Numbered from the stretch's first letter, positions 35,810-47,114 are shown. The stretch: DNA of 64,000 nucleotides from Ajuga chamaepitys (GCA_958295605.1 OY282498.1:15879067-15943066), one strand, 5' to 3'. Notes: a model not told the origin generated them from the letters alone. Numbers and translations are program-made.

Positions 35810-36350
35810 ATGTCTCCTAAATGCTGCAAAACCACAAGAAATATATTAATGATTCATGGCTTTTATCAACACCTTCACCTCTATATTGTTATTCTTCAAC
35901 ATCTTCCCTCCACACATCTTTCTTTTATCGCCGACGAATTATTGCCAACAATTAGTTTCTGATATGAAGTCCCACGCCTAGATCTATAGTCAAGAAACTC
36001 AAGAAATATGATTCTCTCACAGATCTGTCATGAAGAACAAAGGGAGATCAACTTCTTTAGCCAGGGTTAAAAGTGAAAAAGAAGATCAATTTCTCTAACT
36101 AGAATACTAGATCTGGATCGGGATTAAAGAAGCACGCAGATCTTCTTTTTTCCAACAAGCCAGTTTTTTAGTTTATTGAATTTGACCGGTTGTCCGGTTT
36201 TGGGCAATTTTGCCTGGTTCTTGCAGTTTTATCGGTTTTATCCGGTCAAACCCCGAATCCGGTTATATATCACTTATCAGACCGGACCAGGGTCTGATTC
36301 CCGGTTAAATCGGTTGAACCGGCAGGTCCGGTCCGGTTTCGATAGCACTG
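35503..36350. mobile_element. hAT-type non-autonomous element
   Basis: 848 bp with inverted ends CAGTGTTGTTATAACCG (left) and, read inverted, CAGTGCTATCGAAACCGG (right). It is flanked by an 8 bp duplication with one mismatch (TTATTAAG 35495-35502, CTATTAAG 36351-36358). It is absent from duplication copy B at the matching place. Near the right end CCGGTT/AACCGG motifs repeat many times. There is no transposase frame. Confidence 0.85.
35769..35806. repeat. (CT)n microsatellite
   Basis: About 19 CT units inside the hAT element. Confidence 0.95.
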
Positions 36351-36670
36351 CTATTAAGTTTTACTTGTGAAGTGCAAACAAGAACAGTGATACAAAATCA
36401 CTCCTGAAACATCAGTGAAATTTATATGGAATATGATGCTCATTTTCCTTCTGCATAATTCAAGTAAATTCACCAATGAAATCTTTTCATCCTTTCTTGA
36501 AACCCGTATTTCTCAATCGTCATTCCTTACCCATTAAATCAATTAATAAATATAATGGTGAAATTTATATTTATTTAATTCTCTGGTTTTAAATGAATTG
36601 ACTTGTGTTTAAAAAAAATAATTATTTTTCAATGTTGTGATTTAGTTGATTGTTTTCTCCAAAAGAGATT

Positions 36671-37145
36671 TGATAACGCGCAATCCGGTTACCAAATAAA
36701 CTCCGAACGAAGAAATGCTGGAAACGTAAATCAATGCAAGAAACTTAGAGAACACAGGATGTACGTGGTTCGATCCGGAGATCTACATCCACGGACTAAG
36801 AATATCACCTGCCGAGGTGTTTCTTCATTATACTCTTTGAGTTTACACGTAATAGTTTCAGAATACGAAATGCGAACCCTAATTCTGAGTACCATTCTCC
36901 TACTTATACTACTCAACTCAAATCCTAACTAACTCCCTACAATTGCGCCTATCATCCCTGCATGGAAGTTGGAAGAAGATTGTGGGGATCCTCTTTCCCA
37001 AATACGCCGCGATTGGGCTTCTTAAGGTTCATGCACGTTTCTGGGCCGGTTGCTAAGCCCGCTTTCCTGGGCTCAGCAGCTTCGGGTCGGGTTGATCCGG
37101 CCCGGAGTGTTGATCCGACCCGGAGTTGCTGGGCCATACCTATCA
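36671..37145 (-). repeat. 3' LTR of the gypsy element
   Basis: 475 bp direct copy of 47115-47589. It abuts the purine tract at 37146. Confidence 0.95.
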
Positions 37146-37158
37146 GATGCCCCCCACC
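37146..37158 (-). other. polypurine tract of the gypsy element
   Basis: Minus strand CTGGTGGGGGGCATC next to the 3' LTR start, the expected position for plus-strand priming. Confidence 0.75.
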
Positions 37159-37634
37159 AGCCGGAGCGAGGAAGGAGCTGCGGTTATAAGTAGGGGGAGG
37201 TAGAACAGTTACTGAGTCTGAGCGAGGCAACGAAGCGACGAGCAAGATGGGATGTTTTCGATGTCGAGACGAAGTAACCCGAAGGTCCGAGAGTTAGCCG
37301 GAGCTGGGATAGTCCACACCCGGGGTGATGGGATCCGCGAGGACCAAATCGGACCGACCTGAATGTGCCCGAGGTAAAGGAGCCGTCCTGATTCTTAGCC
37401 GAACTGGGGTACCCCGAGGGCAATAAAGGAGCAGGGATGATGTGATTGGCGGCGAATGGGGTTGATGTGATTGGCGGCGCCATCATGAGAGAGAGGGATG
37501 TGAAGTGACGCGTTTGGAGGTTTCCAAGGAACTTGTTCCCCACGCGCCTTGGAAACAGCAACGCGCATGAGCATCACGCGCGAATCTGAGACACGAAATT
37601 TGAAAAGGCCAGATCTAAGCCGTTGATTCAAGAG

Positions 37635-37646
37635 TATATATATATA
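37635..37646 (+). promoter_or_regulatory. TATA-like box upstream of the antisense gene
   Basis: TATATATATATA lies about 90 bases before the first open codons of the plus-strand gene and is the only such run in this otherwise GC-rich block. A Pol II promoter reading away from the LTR is plausible but untested. Confidence 0.35.
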
Positions 37647-37733
37647 GAAACAGGTGCACAGTAACCATCATCTGCCTCATTTGCGATTGCAATTTGCAGA
37701 AAGCGGGAAAAAAGGAGACTTATCTGTGCCCTT

Positions 37734-40700
37734 GTGAATCATCTCAAACCAAGATCAAGTAAGTATGTATCTTCTTCATCGTCTTCTTCTTCACTTAAGG
37801 AAGTAGGTACTGATAAAGCCCCGCTGAATGTACCACCCATACGCTTTATTATCCCAGAAAGATTAGTACATAGGATGGTGTATAGGGCCGACTTGAGAGA
37901 GTCCGGTACCCGGGCAGTGGAATTTGGGGAATGTCTGGAGGAGGAATTTGAAGTGTCGGTGGTAGCACTGCGGATGACACGGGTGCAGATAGAAACCCTA
38001 ATCCCCTCGTTTTACTTTTCATTTAACTTAGAGTACATAGTTCCGGAGCCCGGCGACAAGGCTTGTTGCCCGCCGAAGGGCTTCATTAGCGTATATATAG
38101 ATCATCTGAAGATAGGGTTGAGATTTCCCCTCTGGGACATTGTTATACAGCTGCTGAGGTATTATAACATCGCTTTGAGCCAATTAGCACCCAACGCCGT
38201 GAGGCAAGTAGTCGGGTTCACCGTGGTATGAAAGAATGCCGGGGTGGAACCAGATGTAGAATTGTTTCGGTATTTCTTCCAACTAAAGGCCTTCAGGAAA
38301 GCAAAAGGCTGGTACTCCTTCAGCCCCCGGGCCCAAGGCGGTTTCAAAGTACAGAACCCGAGCAAGGTGGAGGGGTGGAAGGAGAAATTTATCTATGTGA
38401 AGACAGACGTGGCCCTTCCGAGGTGGAGGAGGGAGGAGGTGTTAGATAATGCCCCGGTGGTGGAACCAGAGGCCGAGGTGGTGGGCCCATTCCGTGCGTT
38501 GGGGACGTTCAAGACCCTTTGCACCGAGGCGGAGCTGGAGGAGGCAGGATTGAGCCCATATTACTCGGGCGATGCGGAAGGGGTGTCCGTCCGGGGGCAG
38601 GAGTCAGGAGCCGGGGTTGCCGAGGAGGGTAGGAACTCTTATATCTGTGTAATATTGGTGTCTTGTGCAGGTCTAACTCCAATTTCTGTATGCAGTGGGA
38701 CACTTCGGAAAGGAACCAGCGGGAAGCCCCGCGGTACCGGCGGCAGCGAAGATGAAGGGGAAAGTGACTGAAGTATCCCCCAGAGGGGGGGTGTCGCCCA
38801 ATTCGAGGCCATCAACGGGATCGGAGGAACGAGTGGTGGCAGCGGGGTCAACCGCCGGTACTAAAAGGAGGTCGGAACCATCCGTAACACCTCCGGGGAT
38901 GGCGAAAAGACTCCGCATGGAGCAGAGCACCGAGGTAAAGCGTACATAACCATCTCCGAGGTGTAACCTTTGCTCAAATTTATCATATGTTACCAGTATT
39001 GACCCCGGTGTTGTGTTGTGAAGGGGCAAGGGCCCATAAGTTTGCTGGGATTGGAAGGGACGGATGCCGAGGAGCTGCTGCACTTGGCGCGGGGGATTAT
39101 GGAGCTCGGCCGGAGGAGCGAGAGGGAGGCCAAAGAGGAATTGGCCGAGGCGGCAAGGGAGCTACGCGCGCGCAACGATATATTAACACATGATCTGTCC
39201 GAGGCGCGCAAGAGGGCCGCCCTGGTGGAGAAGGAGATCGCCCGGCTGCGCGAAGTGGAGGCGGAGGCCGGAGCTCTCCGTGGGGAAATGGCCGAACTGC
39301 GGGCAGAGATAAAGGCCCGAGAAGCGTCGGTGGTGGACGGTCAAGAGGCAATGTTGAAAGCATTTGCCGAGAAGTTGTTCCAGACGAGCACCTTTCTCGA
39401 CTTCCAGACCAACTTTGTTGCTGTCGGGGACACGGCGACCCGATCGGTGCTGCTGGAGAAAATTAAGGAAGTCTATCCGAACGTGGACGTCTATCGTCTA
39501 GAGTTCGGGTATGACTTCAACGCTGTGGGAGGGGTAGAGGAGGCATACTACCAAGCCCTGACGCGTATCCCGGAGTGGCCCCTCGTGAAGGCACTAGCAG
39601 AGAAGAAGAAGATCTTAAGTGCCGAGGAGATCTCAAACTGCGAGGTGGACCAAGACCAAGAGTTCTTGGCATTTCGCCGGGGTGAGTTTGTCCCAGAGCC
39701 CTGAAACAAAGAACCACCCCCCCCCCCCCCCCCGCCCCCCCCGCATGGAGATCGCCGTTGAGGCCGCGGGAAATGAGGCAGGGATGGTTGGAGAACGGCA
39801 GGAGGTGGAGCACGAGGTGGATGAGGAGGACGATGTGGTGCCTGAGGCCATTGCAAGAACCGAAGAGGGTGAGGTCAGTCGTTCCCCGCAATTTTGATGC
39901 CCTGTCATAATATAGTAGATGATAGGAATAACTGTAATTCCGTTGTAAAAAACTGTTGACAATGTATGCTTGTTTTGTTGAATATAAGTTGAGTTGTTCA
40001 TATGATTGAATATTTGTCCGGCGAGGCGTTGATATTTATATGTTGCACTGATTTTGTTATCCAATCAGGAGAATACCACGGAGCTGCATAATACAATAAA
40101 GAAACTCATGCAGTCCTTAGACTGGTTCCGCGGGGAGAAGGATAACTTGCAGAAGCAAGTGGTACCGCGGTTGGAGAGACGGGTGACCGTAGCGGAGAGG
40201 AGGGCCAAAGAGGCCGAGGAGGCAAGAGCTAGGGCCGCGGAGAGGGCTAGAGATCAGGAACTGAAGTACTTGTCGAAGGTGGCCGAACTGGACCGCGTCA
40301 TTATCCATCAAAGGGAGTACGACAGGATACTTACAGAATACGGCCTGCTGACTTTTGAGGAAGTTGAGGAGCGGATCACCGAGATTCAAGGTGAAATTTC
40401 GTCACTGATGACGACTGGTCAGGCAGAGTCCTCGGAGCTTATAAGAAAGCGAGAGGTGCTAGAGTTACTCCTAAATATGTACGAAGGACTGAAAGGACGC
40501 GGCAGGTGGCGGCGCACCACCGAAGAGTACATCGCGAGCTCCAGCCGAGGCCAAGGGACTGCGAAAGCTCCTCGGAAGGGTAAAAAGAAACCGGCGGGAA
40601 AAAGCAAAGGGATAGTAATCCAAGAGCCGGCCTCGGTAACCACAGTCGAGGAAGTCCCCATAGTTGTCGCGGAAGAGGAGGTCGAGAAGCTGGCTGAGGA

Positions 40701-40968
40701 GATCGAGGTGATGGACCCCGCGGAGTGGGATCCCGTGGAATGGGCCAAGACGTCGAGGCCAGCGCCTCAGCCGAGTCCGCGGGGCAGGGCGAGAGGCGAA
40801 GCCCCAAGACAAGTGCCAAGGGTGAGTCCTCGGCGCAGAGGGAGCCGTAGTAGGGAAAGATCCGGGGCTCAAAGCCGCGAAGCTCCGGGATCCCGGAGGA
40901 CACGGAGAAGTTCCCGAGACGGGTCTCAACACCGGAGCGCCGAGTATTGGCTCGGAGGCCGAAAATAG
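37734..40968 (+). pseudogene. split antisense gene in the gypsy element ('putative gypsy type transposon' domain protein)
   Basis: Lies opposite to gag-pol, between integrase and the 3' LTR. Proposed exons: from about 37734 (GTG there; first in-frame ATG 37875) to 38628; 38696-38934; 39024 to about 39681-39704; a segment after a poly-C run to 39873; 40069-40968. GT...AG borders at 38629/38695, 38935/39023 and 39874/40068 preserve phase exactly. Exon 1 (FPLWDIVIQLLRYYNIALSQ, GVEPDVELFRYFF, GWYSF, VEGWKEKF) matches the pattern of the plant Transposase_28-type domain. Exons 3 and 5 are rich in charged coiled coil (39120-39340, 40140-40320), and the C-terminus has an RS-rich tail (RRRGSRSRERS, RRTRRSSRDGS). 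Lesions: an in-frame TGA at 38229-38231 and an unresolved poly-C junction at 39717-39742. The function is unknown. Confidence 0.75.
39717..39742 (+). repeat. poly-C run within the antisense gene
   Basis: A run of 17 C, one G, then 8 C between exon-like segments. The reading frame changes across it, so it is either an indel hotspot that broke the gene, part of a short intron, or a sequencing/assembly artefact. Confidence 0.8.
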
Positions 40969-41485
40969 GTTTTACATTTGTAGCGTTGTATGTAGTATGT
41001 AAAGAAATTTTTGTGGGTGATAAAAACGTTAGAAACAGTTTGGCATGTAACGAGGTGTATTTTTTTGAAAGAAAAATAACAAACTTTAACCAGAATGCAT
41101 GTGTGATTACTTTAACAGGTACTCGGGAGCACCATATGTACACAATACCTACTAGAAAAACAAGGCAAAGAATCTCCCCGGGTGGATCGGGCGGGAGTGA
41201 TGGGCCTCTCCGGTTAAACGGGCGAGAGGGAATATAAGTCCGGGGACCAAATGTTAATCTCCCCGGACGGGTCGGGCGAGAGATCAAACTGTCCGGAGAT
41301 GGATAATAATAGTAAGTCTAGGCTAGGGCGTCCCCGTAGCATAGAAGAAAGTACAGTAAGATTCGTAAAGTAAAAACTTTATTCAAAGTAATTGTCGGAA
41401 CAATTAAAAAATACAAAGAGAACTCATAACGAAAAATAAATGTACAAGGAATGTAAAGGTAGAAACGATACTTGTCTCTTGGTGC
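40969..41485. other. region between antisense gene and integrase end
   Basis: Separates the convergent 3' ends of the two opposite genes. It contains two near-direct repeats of the form AATCTCCCCGG...TCGGGCG(G/A)GAG at about 41169-41195 and 41255-41282. No coding sequence was recognised. Convergent termination signals would be expected here but I could not assign one. Confidence 0.5.
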
Positions 41486-44400
41486 TCATGGATAGAAACG
41501 CCTTAGGTTGGTAACATGCCAGGTTCGGGGAATCGGAGTTCCATCAAGATGCGCTAACTGGTAGCACCCGGAGTCGTGTGCGGCAATGACGCGATAAGGA
41601 CCTTCCCAGGTGGCATGCAATTTCCCCTCGGGGGCAGCCTTGCTGGCTGAGTTGAGCCGGAGTACCAAGTCTCCGACATTAAACTGAGTACCCCGAACCC
41701 GGAGGTGGTGATACTGAGCTGCGCGTTGCTTACACTTGGCTTGCTGGATGAAAGATTGATCACGACGATGTTCGAGCTCGTCTAAATTTGCAAGGATAGC
41801 TTCATTATTAGCCTCGGGATCCAAAGTCACGAGGCGGGGACTAAGCACGCCAATTTTCGCCGGAATGACGGCTTCGGAACCGTAAGTGAGGCTGTAGGGG
41901 GTCTCTCCGGTTGAGGTGTGCAGCGTGGTGCCATAGGCCCAAAGAACCTGCGGAAGATTCTCGGCCCAAAGACCCTTAGCTTGATCTAAGCGTTTCTTTA
42001 GACCCGTAAGGAGTGTGCGATTAGTGACTTCGACTTGACTATTGGCTTGAGGATGAGCTACCGAGGTGAAAATTTGCTTAATGTGGAGCTCCTCGCACCA
42101 TGACCGGAAGGGGTCATTGGCGAACTGCTTGCCGTTGTCTGAAATAATGGTGCTCGGGATGCCGAAGCGACATATAATATTACGCCAGACAAACTTCAAG
42201 ATGTTCTGACCAGTAACGGCAGTGAGAGGTTCGGCTTCGACCCATTTGGTGAAGTAATCAACAGCGACCACAAGAAATTTGAGTCCTCCTGGAGCGACTG
42301 GAAATGGGCCCACAATATCAATTCCCCATTGGATAAATGACCAGGCGCTTTGTATTCCAGTAAGCTCTCTTTGTGGCAGATGCTTTACACGAGAGTGTCG
42401 CTGACACTTGTCGCACTTGGTCACCAAATCATGGGCATCGTTAAACAATGTCGGCCAGTAGTACCCCCACCGAAGAATTTTCTTAGCCAACGTCCGTGAA
42501 CCGATATGGCTGGCGCAGGCCCCCTCGTGAAACTCCCGGAGAACCCGATCAGCCTGGGCGGGAGCAAGGCATCGAAGACATGGTTGTAAGTACGACTGGC
42601 GGTACAAAATCCCGTCGTGGAGTGTGTAATTAGGTGCCTTAAGAACTATCCGCCGAGCTTGCAATTTGTCAGTCGGCAAAGTACCATTCCGGAGATAATG
42701 GATGATCGGGGTCATCCAATTGGGACCGCTTTCAATCAAGACGGAGACCGTGGCCTCTTGAATTGCCGGATGAAGGGCATCTTCGACTACGATGTCCGGA
42801 GACACATTGGTAAGGACCGCGGAGGCCATTTTGCTGAGAGCATCAGCTTGAACATTCTGTTTACGAGGTACCTGCTGGATATCAACCGAAGCAAAAGTTG
42901 ACAAAAGTTTGAGCGTCAAAGCGAGGTACCTTCTCAGCGTTCATCCTTAGCAGTGTAGGTGCCTTTGATTTGATTAGAGACAACCTCGGAGTCCGTGAAG
43001 AGCTCGAGATGGGAGACTGCTAAGGATTGAGCGAGCCGGAGCCCGGCAAGGACTGCCTCATATTCCGCTTCATTATTAGTTACCTTAAATTTATATCGGA
43101 GGACGTATTTGATTTCAACGCCCTCGGGGCCAATGAGAATCACCCCAGCACCACTTCCTCGAACCGCGGAAGCGCCATCCACATATAGTTGCCACTTACG
43201 GGGTGGAGCTTCAAGGGCAGCAGGGTGAAGACTAGCGTTATTTACGGAAGACTCGGGATTATCCACTGGTACCTCGGCCAAAAAATCTGCTAGGGCTTGA
43301 CCCTTGATGGCTCGACGTGGGAGAAATTGAATATCATACTCTCCTAGCTCGATAGCCCACTTAGCGAGGCACCCTGACACATCGGGCTTGACAAGAATTT
43401 GACGAATGGGGTGATTAGTAAGAACCCTAATTTCTCGTCCTTAGAAATAAGGCCGCAAACGCCGGGCCACCATTACGAGAGCTAGCACTATTTTCTCCAT
43501 CACAGAGTACCGAGTTTCTGCCCCTTGGAGTGGTCGGCTCACAAAATACACCGGGTGTTGTATGCCATTGGCCTCGCGTACAAGAGCTGCGCTGATGGCT
43601 TCTTCGGTGGAGGCTGAATATATATAAAGAGGCTCTCCGGGGAGAGGAACGGACAGAGTGGGCAATTGCTTAATATGGTGCTTTAGAGCCTCAAAAGCTT
43701 CGGTGCACTGCGGGGTCCACTCAAATAGCTTGGCCTGCCGCAAAATTTTGAAGAATGGAAGTTGACGCTCCGCGGCCTTGGACAGGAAACGATTTAAGGC
43801 CGCCAGACCGCCAGTAAGGCGTTGAACTTCTTTTACTGTCTTCGGCGGTTGTAGGTCCAATACATCTCGAATCTTGGCCGGATTGGCCTGGAGGCCGTGT
43901 TGTGAAACCATATGGCCGAGAAATTTACCGGAGCCAACGTCGAAGGTGTATTTTGCCGGATTGAGACGCAAATTATAATGCCGCAAGGTACTCAACGTTT
44001 CAGCAATATCTTGCACACATGAAGATTGAGAAGTACTTTTTATAACTAAATCATCAACATTACGACCAATTTGACCTCGGAAGACGTGGTCCATAAGGCG
44101 CTGCTACGTGGCTCCCGCATTTTTGAGCCCAAAAGGCATTTTCTTGAAGGCAAAGCATCCGAAGTCAGTGATAAATGTCGTTTTGAGTGCGTCCCAACGG
44201 TCCATGTGGATTTGGTGGTATCCCTTGTATAGGTCCAAGAAGCAAAGTGCCTCGTGCCCAGTAATGGCTTCGGCTTTTTGGTCGATAGAGGGCAAAGGAT
44301 AACAATCCTTTGGACAGTGCTTATTAAGATCAGAAAAATCTATACACATTCTCCATGCCCCACTGGACTTCGTTACCATCACCGGATTAGATAACCAAGA

Positions 44401-45054
44401 AGGATAATGAACTTCAAACAGGATGTCTGCATCTAGAAGCTGTTGTACTTCAATTCGGATGACTGCGTTCCGCTCCGGAGCGAATTTCCTCCGCTTTTGT
44501 TGTATAGGTTTCACATTGGGTTCGATATTCAACTTGTGAGTTATAACATCCGGAGAGACCCGGGGCATGTCCAAGGGAGACCATGCGAAGACTTCAGAGT
44601 ATTCCCGCAAGGTCTGAATAATGGCATTATGTAACCACGGCACATCTACAGCGCCGACGGTTACAGTTTGTTCAGGCTTGGCTGGATCAAGCGGCACCTG
44701 AATAGTGGTGTCCCCCAGTAGTGTAGACGAATTAGGTATGAGAGTCGAGGTTGTTACCTGAAACTGTGGCTTAGGGGGAACCTTTGCTGCCTTTTTTAGC
44801 GCAACGTACATGCACTCCTTAGAAACTCGCCGATTGCCGCGGATAGCCACCTCGCCATGTGATGTAGGGAATTTCAGCGCGAGGTGGTATGTGGAGCATA
44901 CGGCTCTTGCCGGAGTAAGCCAGTCCCGACCCAAAATCATGTTGTATGGAGACGGAGAATTAACCACATAGAAATCCACACAGATGGTTTTTATCGCCGG
45001 ATAAGTTCCAAGAGATGCGGGGAGATTAATAACCCCTTCAGGCTGGACTTCACC
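41486..45054 (-). pseudogene. gypsy pol: RT, two RNase H, integrase
   Basis: Minus-strand reading continues in the gag frame after the TAG at 45055-45057. RT: MILGRDWL near 44930, WRMCIDFSDLNKHCPKDCYP, FLDLYKGYHQIH. The catalytic motif reads RNVDDLVIKS near 44045-44070, lacking the tyrosine of YVDD. First RNase H about 43450-43700; second about 43190-42940 with YVDGAS, NNEAEYEA and FTDSEVV. Integrase: HHCC zinc region (SHIGSRT...CDKCQRH, about 42400-42520) and D, D, E in GIDIVGP, ISDNGKQF and SQVEVTNR, ending HVTNLRRFYP. Lesions: stops at about 44104 and 43441 and a 1 nt shift near 42925-42934. Inactive for autonomous transposition. Confidence 0.93.
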
Positions 45055-47055
45055 CTAGGTGAAGGTCTGTAGCGGCCCGGGGGCCGGTCGGAGCTGCTCA
45101 CGAGGAATCCCCATTTTTTGAAAACAGTCGGTGAATATGACACTAACTGCGGCTCCATTGTCGATGAAAACCCGCTTTATTGTAACATTAGCTACGGCCA
45201 TGTCAATGACGATGGCGTTGGTATGAGGGGTGAGCTCGGGAACAGGATCTTTGTCAGTAAAACTGACGATTTCAGATTGGTGGAGGCGTTTGTGACGCGG
45301 CTCCTCGGGAGGAGGCCGGTGTGCCTCCGCCTTCAAGGCACTCCAGGAAGCCCCGGTGGGGATGGCTCCGTAAATTACGTTTATGACATGAGTAGGCGGA
45401 TTGTCTCCGGGTCCTCCCTGAGGAGGCGGTGGCGGCAAAAAGTGGGGTTGTTGACGATTTCCGTGGTCCTGCCGCACATAGTTGTTTTGCCCCGGCCTGT
45501 TATTCTGCCATTGCGGCCTGTTTTGACGTGAGCCACGGTCATTATAGCTTCCGCGGTTTTGTTGTGAACCACCATTCTGGCTTGACCGAGGCCTGTCGTC
45601 GGTCCGAGTAACGTACTGCCGCAAGAAACCTTTCTTTAGACAGTCTTCGATTTCTTTGCCGAGCTCCTGACACTCCTCTGTTTCATGTCCATGATCATGG
45701 TGGTACGCGCACCATTTTTCGCGGTTTCGTTTTTCTGCCGGAGCAGTCATCCGCGGACACGGCCGCAGATCATTCTTGTGAACAGAAAGAATTTCGGCCC
45801 GTGATTTTGTAAGCGGGGTGAGTTTTGGAATATCTCCGTGAGATTCTGGACGTCCCCGGTTTAGACGAGAGAAGGCACTAGGTCGTGTACTGGGTCCGGC
45901 TTGTGCCCTATCGGACTGCCGCTTGCTAGCATGCTTCTCACACTTACGGCGAGTCTGCTCCTCGGCCTTAGCATGTCTGCACACAATGTTAAACAAAGCC
46001 CTGGTTGTGGCTGGAGGATTCCGGACCAGCTCGGTGTAGAGCGGCCCAGGACGAAGGCCATTCATGAAGGCATTGATGATAACATCATCCGACCGGCTCC
46101 CCACTTTAAGACTCTCCACTGTAAAGCGATCAAGAAATTGGGTAACGATTTCTCCATCCCGCTGTTCCATATTCATGAGGTCGGCCAAAGTGGCCATGGG
46201 CTTTGCCCGCGTATGAAAACGGGCCCAAAACTGTTCAGCAAGATCACGAAAAGAAGTAACGCTACCCTGTGGTAGAGAATCGAACCAAAGTCTAGCCTTG
46301 TCCTGGAGATACTCAGGAAACACCTTGCACAGGTGGTGAGGAGTGCAGTTGCGGTTGAACATAGCGTACTTAAAGGCGTTCAAGAAATTACTTGGATCCC
46401 CAGTGCCGTTGTATACGGCCACTGGGGGGAGTTTGAAACCATCAGGGAGCGGGACCGCAAGAATCTCGTCAGAGAATGGGGTGATGATCTCCCCGTTGGC
46501 ATCAAGACCCAAAACCTTGTCAAGCTCCGCGGCAAATTGGGCTTGCTCTTGTTCCATGGGATCCAGCACACGGGATTGGTCAAGGCGAGGACGCTTCGGG
46601 ACATCAGCAGGTCGTCGGCGATGTGCGCCTTCGTGGACGTCCCGGGGCCTCGACCCATTAGAGCTGCGGTTATCCACCGGAGAAACTGTCCTCCGTCGTC
46701 GACGCTCAAGCATTGCTCGATGAGGGGGATCCTCGTCCAAGTCACGTGATAAGTCACGGGGTGGATTTCTCACATGTTCAGCGCCATTGTTGGCACGCTC
46801 ACCGGAGTGGGCGCGCCGGTTGTTCCATTCTTGGAATAAAGCGGCGTGTTCCCGAAGGAAGGCCTGCTGCACCTGCGACAACTCGGGAGCTGGCGGGGGA
46901 TCAACTTGCGCCAGACCATCAGCAGGGGGATGATTTGGCATGTTAGCATGCACTGCGGGTGGATCTTGGTTCTGTTGACGGGGGGGCGGAACCTGCTCCA
47001 CAGGAGGATCACGATGGGACCGATTTGGATGAGCGGACCTACGAGTATTCACCAT
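45055..47055 (-). CDS. gypsy gag with protease, 666 codons, intact frame
   Basis: Starts at the ATG at 47055, 40 bases after the PBS region. Residues about 1-190 are low-complexity, rich in P, R and D. About 195-385 is the retrotransposon gag domain (FLNAFKYAMFNRNC, ARLWFDSLP, FLDRFTVESLKV). Near 455 is a CAYHHDHGHETEEC knuckle. About 605-650 is an aspartic protease core FIDNGAAVSVIF, with N in place of the usual T/S/G after the catalytic D. It ends at TAG in LQTFT and pol continues in the same frame, so a single stop separates gag-protease from RT. That stop may be a readthrough site or a lesion. Gag alone could be made and might support other copies. Confidence 0.9.
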   Translation of the reverse strand: MVNTRRSAHPNRSHRDPPVEQVPPPRQQNQDPPAVHANMPNHPPADGLAQVDPPPAPELSQVQQAFLREHAALFQEWNNRRAHSGERANNGAEHVRNPPRDLSRDLDEDPPHRAMLERRRRRTVSPVDNRSSNGSRPRDVHEGAHRRRPADVPKRPRLDQSRVLDPMEQEQAQFAAELDKVLGLDANGEIITPFSDEILAVPLPDGFKLPPVAVYNGTGDPSNFLNAFKYAMFNRNCTPHHLCKVFPEYLQDKARLWFDSLPQGSVTSFRDLAEQFWARFHTRAKPMATLADLMNMEQRDGEIVTQFLDRFTVESLKVGSRSDDVIINAFMNGLRPGPLYTELVRNPPATTRALFNIVCRHAKAEEQTRRKCEKHASKRQSDRAQAGPSTRPSAFSRLNRGRPESHGDIPKLTPLTKSRAEILSVHKNDLRPCPRMTAPAEKRNREKWCAYHHDHGHETEECQELGKEIEDCLKKGFLRQYVTRTDDRPRSSQNGGSQQNRGSYNDRGSRQNRPQWQNNRPGQNNYVRQDHGNRQQPHFLPPPPPQGGPGDNPPTHVINVIYGAIPTGASWSALKAEAHRPPPEEPRHKRLHQSEIVSFTDKDPVPELTPHTNAIVIDMAVANVTIKRVFIDNGAAVSVIFTDCFQKMGIPREQLRPAPGPLQTFT

Positions 47056-47094
47056 AGCGATTGCGATGAAAAACTAGGGTTTTCTTGCCAAACG

Positions 47095-47112
47095 TTCCCA
47101 CAGACGGCGCCA
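47095..47112 (-). other. primer binding site of the gypsy element
   Basis: Minus strand TGGCGCCGTCTGTGGGAA two bases inside the 5' LTR, matching the PBS of both copia elements. Confidence 0.75.
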
Positions 47113-47114
47113 AT

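Larger units (their letters stand above)
34985..36665 (+). repeat. segmental duplication copy A, left part
   Basis: Matches 49630-50260 in order: GGAGATA(T/A)TATTAGAGTTAT (35138 / 49731), TGTGAAACTA(A/G)AAATAATAACACATAA (35178 / 49775), TCTTCTCAAGTG (35325-35350 / 49915), AAATCACTCCTGAA (36396 / 50017) and TTCATCCTTTCTTGAAA (36486 / 50107). Copy A additionally contains the hAT MITE at 35503-36350 and about 100 bp before it. The duplicated unit continues to the right of the gypsy insertion at 47590. Confidence 0.85.

Noticed and set aside
36952..37631. Open frames on both strands across the gypsy 3' LTR and adjacent region
   Set aside because: They run through the LTR end and purine tract, are copied at 47402-47622, and have no domain; chance frames in GC-rich DNA.
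38509..40932. Long minus-strand frames opposite the antisense gene (for example 40439-41287)
   Set aside because: Proline/serine/arginine-rich mirror translations of charged coiled-coil codons. The plus-strand frames have phase-consistent splice borders and a recognisable domain.
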